Source: an uncultured Erysipelotrichaceae bacterium (GTDB lineage: Bacteria > Bacillota_I > Bacilli_A > Erysipelotrichales > Erysipelotrichaceae). Taken from it: a stretch of 64,000 nucleotides of DNA. A program made the translations under genes and the position numbers. The notes under the pieces are model-generated. The model was not told the DNA's origin, made no database searches, and saw only the letters and a list, made by a program, of their open reading frames with translations. The stretch lies in NCBI GenBank assembly GCA_903789495.1, contig CAIFEQ010000005.1, positions 34,329 through 98,328 of the forward strand. The letters are read 5' to 3'. Positions 31,002 through 39,019 of the stretch are shown piece after piece (position 1 is the first letter of the stretch; each line of letters opens with the position of its first letter).

Positions 31002-32264
31002 TTATTCAGCCTGATCAGACACCAGCACGGGAAGCGTCGATCCGCCATACGGCATGATCAGAACTTTTGCCTGCTTACCCTGTTCTGCCAGCGCCGCATC
31101 AAAAGCAGACTGTACTGAGTCAAATGGTTTCATGAAGGCATGTCTGACCATTGCCGGTGCCATGTCGGATACCAGATAGATGGAAGCTTTCTGTTCCACC
31201 AGGGCAATGGCTGCCGCCTTGTGACCGCCCAGACGGAACTCCCGGTTCAGGTGATCAATGAGATCCTGCGGTTTTTCCGCCTCCAGCAGCCATTCTTCAA
31301 AGACCGGATTGCCATAGCCTTCCCGGCAGGAACCGACCAGAATGATCGTGCCGCTGTCCTTTACGGCATGCGCGGCATTGTCCAGTGCCTTCTGCGTCTG
31401 GTAGAGATTGATATCCTTAGGCGAACCGCCCTGCGAAACCACGACGATATCCGCCTTTTCGGCAATGGGAATCTGGTACAGCTGATCCAGATAGCGGCAT
31501 CCTTCGCAGTGGGCCTGCACGGCATCGCCGGCAAAGGCTCTCAGAATCCGATGCTGCTCATCCAGCACAACGTTCAGGATGAAATCGATGCCGGTCATCT
31601 TGCCGGCTTCTTCAATATCCTGCCGGACCGGATTCGTATCGAGATTTCCGGCATGGGCTTCTTCCCGCACCATCATGCGGTGGTTGCTCTGAATGGCCTG
31701 CCAGGTAGAGATACCAGGCATGACCGCCTTAGCACCGCCGGAATAACCGGCAAAATAATGGTATTCAATATTGCCCAGGCAGATCAGCCGGTCCGCTTCC
31801 ACCGCCGGCCGGAAGAGATCCACCGGTGTACCCCGGCTGGTGATGCCCACATGCACCACATCATCCTGATCGCTGTCGAGACAGCGGATTTTCTGAGAGA
31901 CTGCTTCACCGGCCAGTTTGCTCTGTTCTTCTTTCGTCTGCTTACGATGACTGCCCAGGGCAAAAATCAGCGTAATATCCTTGTCCTGAATGCCGCAGGC
32001 ATGCAGTTCCTCCAGCAGAACCGGCATGACCTCCCAGGTTGGCATGGGCCGGGTGATATCGCTGGTAATGATGGCCACGGTTTCACCGGGCTGAACGATC
32101 TCATTCAGCCGGCCGGTGCCGATGGGATGCTCCAGGGCATAACGCACTTCTTCTGCACCGGTCCGTCCATGCGGAACCGGATTGGCATGCAGAACGCCCA
32201 GGACATTCTCATCGTCCATTTCCAGCAGCTGAGACGTATCCCCGATGTTAAGACGGATCTTCAT
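31002..32264 (-). CDS. LarA-family (nickel-dependent lactate racemase-like) protein
   Basis: The 420-residue protein follows the LarA pattern. Residues matching the enzyme's key histidines and lysine are in FALGSHRKQT (His), NIEYHYFAGYSGGAKAVMPG (His and the Lys that binds the nickel-pincer cofactor) and QSNHRMM (His). LarA homologues racemise lactate or other 2-hydroxy acids and need LarB, LarC and LarE to make the cofactor; none of these genes is in the window. The start at 32264 is preceded by GAGAGG. It follows an MBL-fold hydrolase gene after 26 nt, and the two are probably one operon. The substrate is not known. Confidence 0.82.
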   Translation of the reverse strand: MKIRLNIGDTSQLLEMDDENVLGVLHANPVPHGRTGAEEVRYALEHPIGTGRLNEIVQPGETVAIITSDITRPMPTWEVMPVLLEELHACGIQDKDITLIFALGSHRKQTKEEQSKLAGEAVSQKIRCLDSDQDDVVHVGITSRGTPVDLFRPAVEADRLICLGNIEYHYFAGYSGGAKAVMPGISTWQAIQSNHRMMVREEAHAGNLDTNPVRQDIEEAGKMTGIDFILNVVLDEQHRILRAFAGDAVQAHCEGCRYLDQLYQIPIAEKADIVVVSQGGSPKDINLYQTQKALDNAAHAVKDSGTIILVGSCREGYGNPVFEEWLLEAEKPQDLIDHLNREFRLGGHKAAAIALVEQKASIYLVSDMAPAMVRHAFMKPFDSVQSAFDAALAEQGKQAKVLIMPYGGSTLPVLVSDQAE

Positions 32265-32290
32265 ATACGGCCTCTCAGTCAGTCTGAAGA

Positions 32291-33121
32291 TTACTTTTCT
32301 TCCACACTGACGCCGATATGATAGAAGCGGCCGCACTCCGGAACCAGAAGTCTGGAAGCGGATTTTTCTGCCATGACCTTGCCGACTTCGGCAAAATAGG
32401 CGTCTGTTTTTTCCCTGCCCATTTTCTTTAGCAGCATATCGTAATGCGCAGGAATCACCACCGGTGCATGGTACCGCAGGAACAGTTCAGCCAAAGCAGC
32501 GGGTTCAACCTGAACCCCCTTCACCCGTCTGCCTGCCTGCCGGATGAGCAGATCCGGATGGAATTCATCCGCTCTGAGGAAAGCGTCATTCCAGAAGGTT
32601 TCCCCGGCCACCTCCATGATCCGGAAATTATCGCCGGTCACCAGGCTGAAATCCAGGCTTTCCACAGAGCCCCAGATATCGCAGGCCTGATGTCCTTCCA
32701 GACCGACCGCGTTCTTTGCTATGTCATCGCTCGGCGCATAGATCCGGCCGCCATTGTTGTTATGCTTGGCCCGGTAAGCGTACAGGGTAAACTCCGGGAA
32801 GTGGAACATTTCTCCGGGCGTCGCCGGAATCAGATTGTCATAGGGAATATGATGGAACTTCATCACATCCATGGCGCAGAAAGCACCCACGATGACCTTG
32901 GAACTGAATTTCTTCACCAGATAGCCGACATCAATGTCATGGTCAAAATGAGCATGGGTAAGCAGAATATAGTCTGCTTTCTGGATCGTCTCCAGCCACT
33001 TTTCGTTATCGGTTCTGGAAAAGTAGGGATCCATCAGAATGGCCGTGCCGTCTGAAAGAATGATTTCATGGCACATGCCGCTGCCGTCAAAACCGCGAAT
33101 TGTGATACCGGATTGCATCAT
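32291..33121 (-). CDS. Metallo-beta-lactamase fold hydrolase (UlaG-like)
   Basis: The 276-residue protein has the MBL metal motif LTHAHFDHDID near residues 52-62 (HxHxDH) and later ligands in SLVTGDNFRIME and VVIPAHYDML. UlaG-type proteins open lactone rings such as L-ascorbate-6-phosphate; other members are of unknown substrate. I chose 33121 because AGGAGG stands 6 nt upstream. Coupling with a LarA-type racemase suggests one path for a hydroxy acid or its lactone. Confidence 0.8.
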   Translation of the reverse strand: MMQSGITIRGFDGSGMCHEIILSDGTAILMDPYFSRTDNEKWLETIQKADYILLTHAHFDHDIDVGYLVKKFSSKVIVGAFCAMDVMKFHHIPYDNLIPATPGEMFHFPEFTLYAYRAKHNNNGGRIYAPSDDIAKNAVGLEGHQACDIWGSVESLDFSLVTGDNFRIMEVAGETFWNDAFLRADEFHPDLLIRQAGRRVKGVQVEPAALAELFLRYHAPVVIPAHYDMLLKKMGREKTDAYFAEVGKVMAEKSASRLLVPECGRFYHIGVSVEEK

Positions 33122-33445
33122 ACCAGTCCTCCTGTATGGAATCATGCCAATGATTTTGCTGTTACACTGCTCGGGAAATACGGCTGACTTCTTACGCTTT
33201 CATTATAGGAAGAAAACGTTTCCTCCCGCCATCAGAAAAATAAATGATTCATAGGTTTTGCTTATCTGCTGCCATATGTGATTGTTCAGATTGGCTGAAA
33301 CCGGCAGAAATAAATGTCTGGTACGTTCTGTACTTTGCGGTCAGCCCTGCCAGCGGAAAAGCCGTCCTGTCGAGAACGGCTTTTCTGCTGAATCAGATCT
33401 GCCGGCAGAAGGGATCATGCTGGCAGGTCTGACTGAAGAACGCTG
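33122..33445. other. Intergenic region with hairpin and promoter of the MBL-LarA operon
   Basis: No gene is seen. A TATAAT box on the minus strand (complement of about 33201-33206) would serve the MBL gene. AGAAAACGTTTCCTCC at 33211-33226 is a partial match to a catabolite-response (cre) site. A 15-bp stem (33351-33365 with 33376-33390, one mismatch, GGCTTTTCTG) is terminator-like. Confidence 0.5.
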
Positions 33446-34618
33446 TCAGTCAAATTTCCGGCGGTTTTCCGCGTATTCGTCCTTGATCTGCTGCAGCAGT
33501 CCGTCGGTGGTCAGAATATCCGCATAAGTACCGGCAATGCACTTGGCCCCGACCAGCACGGCGGTATGACCGGCTTCGGTCTTGCCATAGTCCACAAAGG
33601 TCTGTGTGTGGGAAGAAGTTCCTTCCGGCACAAAGGCCACCCGGATGCAGGAGCCGGGGATTTCGTGCATCACATTGCCGAAATCCGTCGAGCCTGTCTT
33701 TTCCCGCGGTTTGGCAATCTGCGGGGCATGTACCAGTTCGGCATTCTGCATCAGCAGATCATTCAGCTTGTAGGAAGGAATCTTGTTCAGGCAGGTCGTG
33801 CCCTCTTCCACGTCGACCGAGACATCGGCGATCAGTGCGGCACCCTGGAAGATCTTCTCTACCCGCCGGCAGACTTCCGCCAGCGTATGGCCGGAGAAAG
33901 AACGGATGCTGAAGCTGCCGACCGCCCTGGCCGGTACGACGTTGGCCGGACCGGGCAGCTCTTCCACGGTATAGTGCATGCGCACGTCATCCGGGACATG
34001 CTCGCGCAGGAACTCAATGCCCTGGAAGGCAATCAGCAGGGCATCGAAGGCACTTCTGCCCTTTTCCGGTGCCAGGGCCGCATGGGCTCTGGTGCCGTGA
34101 TAGGTGACCGTATAGGAGCGGGCCGCCAGATTATGCACATCGACCTGCGTATTGGGACCGCCGTGCATCATCAGTGCGGTATCCAGTTCCTTGAAATAGC
34201 CATTTGCCAGCATGTCGATCTTGGACCCTCTGGTCTCTTCGGCCGGCGTGCCGTAGACCACCAGGGTAAACGGTTCCCGGAAGCCATACTCTTTCAGAGC
34301 CACGGCCGCGCCGACGCAGGCTGGCCCCTGCAGGTTATGCCCGCAGCCATGACCCAGCCCCTCCAGGGCATCATATTCCGTCAGGATGCCCAGGGTCGGA
34401 CCGCCTTTGCCGTTCTGGTAAACGGCCCGGAAAGCCGTCGGCCAGTTCTTCAGGCCGCGTTCCACCGCAAAGCCGTGCTGTTCCAGATAATCTTCCAGCA
34501 GACCGCTGGCAAAGACTTCTTCGCCGTCATATTCAGGATGATCATGGATCTGATCGTTCATGGCCAGAAGGTCTTCCTTCTGGTCTTCAATCAGTCTGAA
34601 CAGTTTTTCCTTGTCCAT
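33446..34618 (-). CDS. M20 family amidohydrolase/peptidase (AbgB-like)
   Basis: The 390-residue protein is a Zn-dependent M20D-type hydrolase: LTEYDALEGLGHGCGHNLQGPA near residues 79-100 carries metal ligands, GTPAEETRGSKIDM near 123-136 the catalytic glutamates, and MHGGPNTQVD, GTRAHAALAPEKGRSAFDAL (dimerisation lid) and GTSSHTQTF the remainder. AbgB-like enzymes split N-acyl amino acids, such as p-aminobenzoyl-glutamate. It is transcribed after a YfcC-type transporter gene, with 21 nt between them, so it likely acts on the imported compound. Confidence 0.88.
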   Translation of the reverse strand: MDKEKLFRLIEDQKEDLLAMNDQIHDHPEYDGEEVFASGLLEDYLEQHGFAVERGLKNWPTAFRAVYQNGKGGPTLGILTEYDALEGLGHGCGHNLQGPACVGAAVALKEYGFREPFTLVVYGTPAEETRGSKIDMLANGYFKELDTALMMHGGPNTQVDVHNLAARSYTVTYHGTRAHAALAPEKGRSAFDALLIAFQGIEFLREHVPDDVRMHYTVEELPGPANVVPARAVGSFSIRSFSGHTLAEVCRRVEKIFQGAALIADVSVDVEEGTTCLNKIPSYKLNDLLMQNAELVHAPQIAKPREKTGSTDFGNVMHEIPGSCIRVAFVPEGTSSHTQTFVDYGKTEAGHTAVLVGAKCIAGTYADILTTDGLLQQIKDEYAENRRKFD

Positions 34619-34639
34619 GGCAGGTTTCCTTTCGTCTTA

Positions 34640-36061
34640 TCACATCGGTCCATAGCCGATCATGTTGGCGATGCTGACCAGGACGCAGCCGGTGAGCACC
34701 CAGATGAGGAACCGCTTCCAGAAGAACTTCATCCACTTGTCATACGGAACGTTGCAGGCGGAGAGGTTGCCCATCAGGGCCGTGGAAGTCGGCAGGATGT
34801 AGTTGCAGAAACCATCACCGAAGTTGAAGCAGAGAATGGCAGTCTGTCTGGTCATGCCGATCAGGTCGGCCAGCGGGATGAACAGTGGCATGACCGCTGC
34901 CGCCTGGCCGGAGCCGGAGGTGATGAAGACATTGACCAGGATGTTGGCCAGGAACATGGCGGGTGCCTGCAGCCAGGACGGCACGGTCGTCAGACCGCCG
35001 GCCAGGGCGTGGATGATGGTATCAATGATGTTCCCGTCCGCCAGGATCAGGGCAATGGCCTGAGCCATGCCGATGATGATGGCGGCATTCATCATGGTCT
35101 TGCAGCCCTCGGAGAACTTCCGGGCAATGTCATTGGGATGGTAGCCGGCAATCAGACCGATGGTGATGGCATTGTAGATGGCTGTTGCCGCGAAGTTCTT
35201 CATGCCCCAGCCCCAGTTGATGCCGCCGACCACGTTCAGGATCATATAGCCGGTGAAGGCTGCCAGGCAGGCCCACTTGCGGCCGTTCATGGTGCCGAAG
35301 TCATCCAGACTGGTGGAACGGATCGGGTTCTGGCGGTCCAGTTCATACATCGGGGAGGCCTGGGGGTTTTTCTTGACCTCCAGGGCATACCGCGTGAGCA
35401 TGATGGCGGTCACCACATAGTATACGGCGAAGCACACCCAGCGGTAGCCGATGCCGGAGTACAGCGGCAGTTCCGCAATCTGCTGGGCCACGATCGTGGT
35501 GCTGGTATTCAGCGTGCCGGTGGAAAAGCCGACCGCGCCGCCCAGCAGCAGGATGCCGACGCCGACAATGGAGTCAAAGCCCATGGCCAGGGCCATGGAC
35601 ACCAGCACCGGCGAGAAGGCAATGAACATGTTGACGCTTTCCACCGTGCAGATCAGCGCGAAGACCAGCATCATGGCCGGAATGAAGACCTTGGTCTTGC
35701 CTTCAAACTTGCGGGCAAAAATGGCCACGAACGACTGCAGGGCGCCGGTCGAGGTCAGCGTATAGAACGCTCCGCCGACAAACAGGATGCAGAAAATCAG
35801 ATCTGCTTTCTTGATGAAGGCATTGACGATATAAAGCGGAATCAGGAAGGGATTGACCGGCGTGCGGTCAATGTAGGAGAACTGGGTCGGATCGACGACC
35901 TCGATGCCCTGGGCATTTTCCACCCGGACATAGGCCCCGGCCGGCAGGATCCAGGTCAGGATGACCGCAAAGAGAATGATCAGCAGAATGATAATGAAAG
36001 AGTGCGGGACGGCAAAATGCTTCTTCTTCACCTGTCCCCCGGAAGCAGCAGCTGTACTCAT
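34640..36061 (-). CDS. YfcC family membrane transporter (ArcD/DcuC-like)
   Basis: The 473-residue protein has about 12 hydrophobic helices. Near the start is HSFIIILLIILFAVILTWILPAG, followed by VGGAFYTLTSTGALQ, LLGGAVGFSTGTLNTSTTIVAQ and ITSGSGQAAAVMPLFIPLADLIGMTRQTA in outline. This pattern fits the YfcC family of short peptide or amino-acid carriers. I chose 36061 because AGGGGAG lies just upstream; the longer frame crosses the divergent promoter. It is co-transcribed with an M20 hydrolase and divergent from a LysR gene. Confidence 0.85.
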   Translation of the reverse strand: MSTAAASGGQVKKKHFAVPHSFIIILLIILFAVILTWILPAGAYVRVENAQGIEVVDPTQFSYIDRTPVNPFLIPLYIVNAFIKKADLIFCILFVGGAFYTLTSTGALQSFVAIFARKFEGKTKVFIPAMMLVFALICTVESVNMFIAFSPVLVSMALAMGFDSIVGVGILLLGGAVGFSTGTLNTSTTIVAQQIAELPLYSGIGYRWVCFAVYYVVTAIMLTRYALEVKKNPQASPMYELDRQNPIRSTSLDDFGTMNGRKWACLAAFTGYMILNVVGGINWGWGMKNFAATAIYNAITIGLIAGYHPNDIARKFSEGCKTMMNAAIIIGMAQAIALILADGNIIDTIIHALAGGLTTVPSWLQAPAMFLANILVNVFITSGSGQAAAVMPLFIPLADLIGMTRQTAILCFNFGDGFCNYILPTSTALMGNLSACNVPYDKWMKFFWKRFLIWVLTGCVLVSIANMIGYGPM

Positions 36062-36093
36062 GATGACTCCCCTTTCTGTATCTCCGGTCTTTC

Positions 36094-36105
36094 GTAACCG
36101 GTTAC
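36094..36105. promoter_or_regulatory. 12-bp palindrome between yfcC-like and lysR genes
   Basis: GTAACCGGTTAC is a perfect palindrome 33 bp upstream of the transporter start codon, in the divergent promoter region. Confidence 0.4.
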
Positions 36106-36160
36106 AAGCCAAATATAGCCGGCTGCTCTGACCATTTTTTCGCAAATATCCGGATCTGAG

Positions 36161-36177
36161 ATGAAGAAAAACTTCAT
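36161..36177. promoter_or_regulatory. LysR-type dyad in the divergent promoter
   Basis: ATGAAG-AAAAA-CTTCAT is an interrupted dyad of 17 bp that contains the T-N11-A pattern of LysR binding sites. It ends 6 bp before a TAGAAT box (36184-36189) of the lysR gene, so it could give autoregulation. Confidence 0.5.
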
Positions 36178-36212
36178 TTCGATTAGAATGATGGCAGCAG
36201 GAGCTGATATTC

Positions 36213-37157
36213 ATGGCCGTCAAGGAACAGCTGTATATCTGTACAACGGCGCAGTATCATTCCATCACCAGAGCCGCCGAAGTTCTTTATATTTCCCCTT
36301 CCGCCCTCAGTGCCTATATCCGCTCCATTGAAAAGCAGTACGGGGTCCGGCTGTTTGAGCGGCGCGGACATCAGATGATACCGACCGAAGAAGGCCGGGA
36401 ATATATTCAGCGGGCCGAAAAGATCATTGACCTGCAGAAGGAAATCAACCAGGTGCTGAACCAGAAGGAAGGCATTCCGGTTACGCTTTCCCTGCAGACC
36501 CGCCGGGCAGTGGACATCATGTCGGCCATCCTGAAGGGATTTGCCCGCCAGTACCCTGGCAGCCATCTGGAAATCCGCGAAGAAGGATTCAGCGAAATAA
36601 GACAGTCCCTGGAACTGCGGCAGTCCGATGCCGCTCTGTGCAACGGTTCTCTGGAATGTCCCGGCATCAGCCGGCAGACCCTGCTGGAAGAACCGATCAT
36701 CGCCTGCGTGCCGGCCGGCTTTGCCCTGAACCGGAAAGCCTTCCGTTCCGAAAAGCAGAAGGGTCTCTGCCTGCATTTTGAAGATCTGGTGCAGGAAATC
36801 CTGATCCTGCCCAAAAAAGATGAGAGTCTCCGCCACGTGATTGATGCGCGGCTGGAAGCGGAAGGCATCCGCATCGCCCGGTATCAGGAAGCCCAGAACT
36901 TCCTGACCATTCAGTCCATGATTCAGGCCCAGCTCGGCTGCGGCTTCTCCCGTCTTGGCTATCTGTCGCATCTGCATCGTCCCGGGGTTCTGTACTACTA
37001 CGTCGACGATCCCTGCTGGAGCGACACCCTGGATTTCTTCAGCCGGCCGTCCTTCCCGGATGAAAAGATGCTGGAAAGGCTGCGGATGATCACACTGCAG
37101 GCATGCCGGCGCACTTTTGTCAGAGGCCAGGCTCTGATCTGCCAGCCGCAGGAATAG
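36213..37157 (+). CDS. LysR family transcriptional regulator (divergent from transporter-peptidase operon)
   Basis: The 314-residue protein has an N-terminal LysR helix-turn-helix: TAQYHSITRAAEVLYISPSALSAYIRSIEKQYGVRLFER in outline near residues 12-50. The effector domain follows, with a cysteine-rich stretch around NGSLECPGIS and EEPIIACVPAG. A GCAGGAG site precedes the ATG. It most likely controls the YfcC-M20 operon; the ligand could be the transported compound. A reading frame of 402 codons on the other strand is a shadow. Confidence 0.88.
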   Translation: MAVKEQLYICTTAQYHSITRAAEVLYISPSALSAYIRSIEKQYGVRLFERRGHQMIPTEEGREYIQRAEKIIDLQKEINQVLNQKEGIPVTLSLQTRRAVDIMSAILKGFARQYPGSHLEIREEGFSEIRQSLELRQSDAALCNGSLECPGISRQTLLEEPIIACVPAGFALNRKAFRSEKQKGLCLHFEDLVQEILILPKKDESLRHVIDARLEAEGIRIARYQEAQNFLTIQSMIQAQLGCGFSRLGYLSHLHRPGVLYYYVDDPCWSDTLDFFSRPSFPDEKMLERLRMITLQACRRTFVRGQALICQPQE

Positions 37158-37282
37158 CTGTGAGGCGCGCAGCAGCAGAAGAAAAAGAACCGGGAAACAG
37201 CGCAGAAATCCTGATCCGGAACTGGAAATCAGTTTACCGGAAGACCGAATTATGGTAGTATATTTAGGCAACCAATCGGTAC

Positions 37283-37373
37283 GCAAGAATACCCAAGTGG
37301 TTGAAGGGGCAGGCTTGGAAAGCTTGTAGACCTGTAAAAGGGTGCCAGGGTTCGAATCCCTGTTCTTGCGCCA
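37283..37373 (+). tRNA. tRNA-Ser (anticodon GGA)
   Basis: The 91-nt sequence folds as a class II tRNA. The acceptor stem GCAAGAA (37283-37289) pairs with TTCTTGC (37363-37369), then G and an encoded CCA. The anticodon stem CAGGC/GCTTG holds the loop TTGGAAA with anticodon GGA. A long variable arm and the T arm CAGGG-TTCGAAT-CCCTG are present. It reads UCC and UCU codons. Confidence 0.96.
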
Positions 37374-37384
37374 TGCTAAACTGA

Positions 37385-37407
37385 ACCGCATGAAAATGCG
37401 GTTTTTG
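37385..37407 (+). terminator. Terminator of tRNA-Ser
   Basis: ACCGCAT (37385-37391) and ATGCGGT (37396-37402) enclose GAAA and are followed by TTTTG, 12 nt after the tRNA. Confidence 0.85.
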
Positions 37408-37454
37408 TTATGTTCCGGAGTTCAAAGTGAGGGAAAAATCTGACCTGAATCTAA

Positions 37455-37469
37455 AAACCGCAGGCTGTC
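37455..37469 (+). repeat. 15-bp direct repeat, left copy
   Basis: AAACCGCAGGCTGTC recurs identically at 37936-37950. The pair brackets about 470 bp of AT-richer DNA with gene remnants, 80 bp downstream of tRNA-Ser. A copy with one mismatch is at 49916-49930. Confidence 0.6.
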
Positions 37470-37601
37470 ACGTCTGTGTACTGTCTTCCCAGCCGGGTTT
37501 ATGTTCAGCCGCAGCACTCAGGACCTGCAGGTCGAAATGAAATGAACAATATCAGGATCAGAACCCGTATATTTTTCAATGTTGTATCGATCAAGAACTG
37601 C

Positions 37602-37905
37602 CTAAGCATACGCTTTGACCGGATAGCCCATGATCTGCCGCGTATCTGTCCGAAAGCTCTTGATCAGATCGATCTCGTCATCTGACAGACAGCCATGATC
37701 AAGACAGTCGATCAGTGCCGCAAAATTATCGTATGCAGCGTTGCTCTTAAGTTTTTCTTTTCTGCCTGCACCCATTCTGTCTGTCCCTCAAGCTCATCCA
37801 ACTTCTTCAATGTCATCATAACGGTACACTCTGGCAGAAGCAATTTCAGCGTTATCATGATTCTCCTTGCGCCTGTCCGGAATTTTCAGTTTTTCATCTC
37901 AGTTC
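37602..37905 (-). pseudogene. Frameshifted remnant of a small gene
   Basis: Reading the minus strand, protein-like sequence appears in three frames in turn: DEKLKIPDRRKENHDNAE...VYRYDDIEEVG (stop at 37794), then KLDELEGQTEWVQAEKK, then an open 57-residue frame from an ATG at 37775 to a TAG at 37602 (MGAGRKEKLKSNAAYDNF...IMGYPVKAYA). Together they look like one gene of about 100 residues broken by two frameshifts. I do not recognise the family. The last frame could still be translated. Base composition is more AT-rich than in neighbouring genes, suggesting transfer. Confidence 0.5.
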
Positions 37906-37935
37906 AGATTCTGCATCTGCCTTCAGTGTCATAAG

Positions 37936-37950
37936 AAACCGCAGGCTGTC
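37936..37950 (+). repeat. 15-bp direct repeat, right copy
   Basis: The copy is identical to 37455-37469. The segment between could be a decayed insertion, with the repeats as its ends or a target duplication. Confidence 0.6.
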
Positions 37951-38005
37951 GGCTGCTTTCCATCAGAAAACGGAAGCCCGAAGGCTTCCGCTCATCTGTT
38001 CTGTT

Positions 38006-39019
38006 TCAGTTCTGACTGCCCAGCTGTTCCAGGGCAATCAGGGCTGCCCCGATGGAACCGCACAGCTGACTGTCCGGCGAGGTATGCAGCGGACTGTTCA
38101 GCTTTTCCTGCAGACACTGCACCACTCCCTGGTTGCGGGCTACCCCGCCGGTCATCAGATAGACCGGCTGACAGTCCAGGCGCGCAGCCAGAGAGGCCGT
38201 CTTGGCCGCAACAGCCTTGTTCAGGCCGTGGATGATATCTGCCGTAGGCGTGTTCTGGGCAACCAGTCCGACTACTTCCGACTCGGCAAAGACCGTGCAC
38301 ATGCTGGTAATGGTCAGATCATTCTGCCATTCCAGTCCCTTCTTTGACATCGTCTCCATGTCCAGACCAAGAGCCCGGGCCTGCATCTCCAGGAAACGGC
38401 CGGTACCGGCGGCGCACTTGTCATTCATGATGAAGTTCAGGACACTGCCCTTTTCATCAATGCAGATGACCTTGGAGTCCTGGCCGCCGATATCGATGAC
38501 GGTACGGGCATCCGGATCCAGGTAATGAGCCCCGCGGGCATGACAGGTGATTTCCGTCACGGACTGACCGGTCACCCCGGTGGTCTCCCGGCCATAGCCG
38601 GTCGTCACGATGGCGGCCAGATCGCTTTCCTGCAGCCCGGCATCCTGCAGGGCCAGGGACAGGGCCTTCCGGGCCGTTCCCGCCGCACCGGATCCGGTCG
38701 GGATGATGGCCCGGCCCAGGATCTTCCGGCTGCCGTTCATGATGACGGCATCGGTGCTGGCCGAACCGCTGTCAATGCCGGCAGTATAGACATTCTCATC
38801 AGTTACCATGTCTGCATGTTCCTCCATGGGATACAGTTCTTCACGGAAGGCTTCCAGGCGGGTCTTCATCTGCCCGCTGGAGGACGGAGTCGTATCGGTT
38901 TCAATCTTGAGCACCGGCACGCCGGCATTTTTCTTTTCCATCAGATATTCAAATCCGTAGAAGTCACAGAATTTGATCGTGTGGAAGATCACACCCTTCA
39001 GATGCCCGTTCTGGGTGAT
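38006..39019 (-). CDS. 2-hydroxyacyl-CoA dehydratase C-terminal piece fused to its activator (after in-frame TAG)
   Basis: This is the continuation, in the same frame, of the gene interrupted by TAG at 39020-39022. The first 60 residues (GVIFHTIKFCDFYGFEY, VPVLKIETD) are the end of a dehydratase subunit. From about residue 75 it is the ASKHA-fold ATPase that activates the dehydratase by ATP-driven electron transfer: TAGIDSGSASTDAVI (phosphate 1), IDIGGQDSKVI (phosphate 2), and the two cysteines NDKCAAGTGRF and TSMCTVFAESE that bind a [4Fe-4S] cluster between monomers. If restarted, a GTG at 38992 is the first candidate but has no good ribosome-binding site. Confidence 0.75.
   Translation of the reverse strand: MTQNGHLKGVIFHTIKFCDFYGFEYLMEKKNAGVPVLKIETDTTPSSSGQMKTRLEAFREELYPMEEHADMVTDENVYTAGIDSGSASTDAVIMNGSRKILGRAIIPTGSGAAGTARKALSLALQDAGLQESDLAAIVTTGYGRETTGVTGQSVTEITCHARGAHYLDPDARTVIDIGGQDSKVICIDEKGSVLNFIMNDKCAAGTGRFLEMQARALGLDMETMSKKGLEWQNDLTITSMCTVFAESEVVGLVAQNTPTADIIHGLNKAVAAKTASLAARLDCQPVYLMTGGVARNQGVVQCLQEKLNSPLHTSPDSQLCGSIGAALIALEQLGSQN

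Noticed and set aside
33566-36097. 843-codon open frame on the plus strand
   Set aside because: It lies fully antisense to the M20 peptidase and YfcC transporter genes, which have clear family motifs and ribosome-binding sites. The frame is rich in His, Gln and Arg, as is typical of GC-rich shadows.
36183-37391. 402-codon open frame on the minus strand
   Set aside because: It is antisense to the LysR gene and runs through the tRNA-Ser gene, so it cannot be a conserved protein gene.
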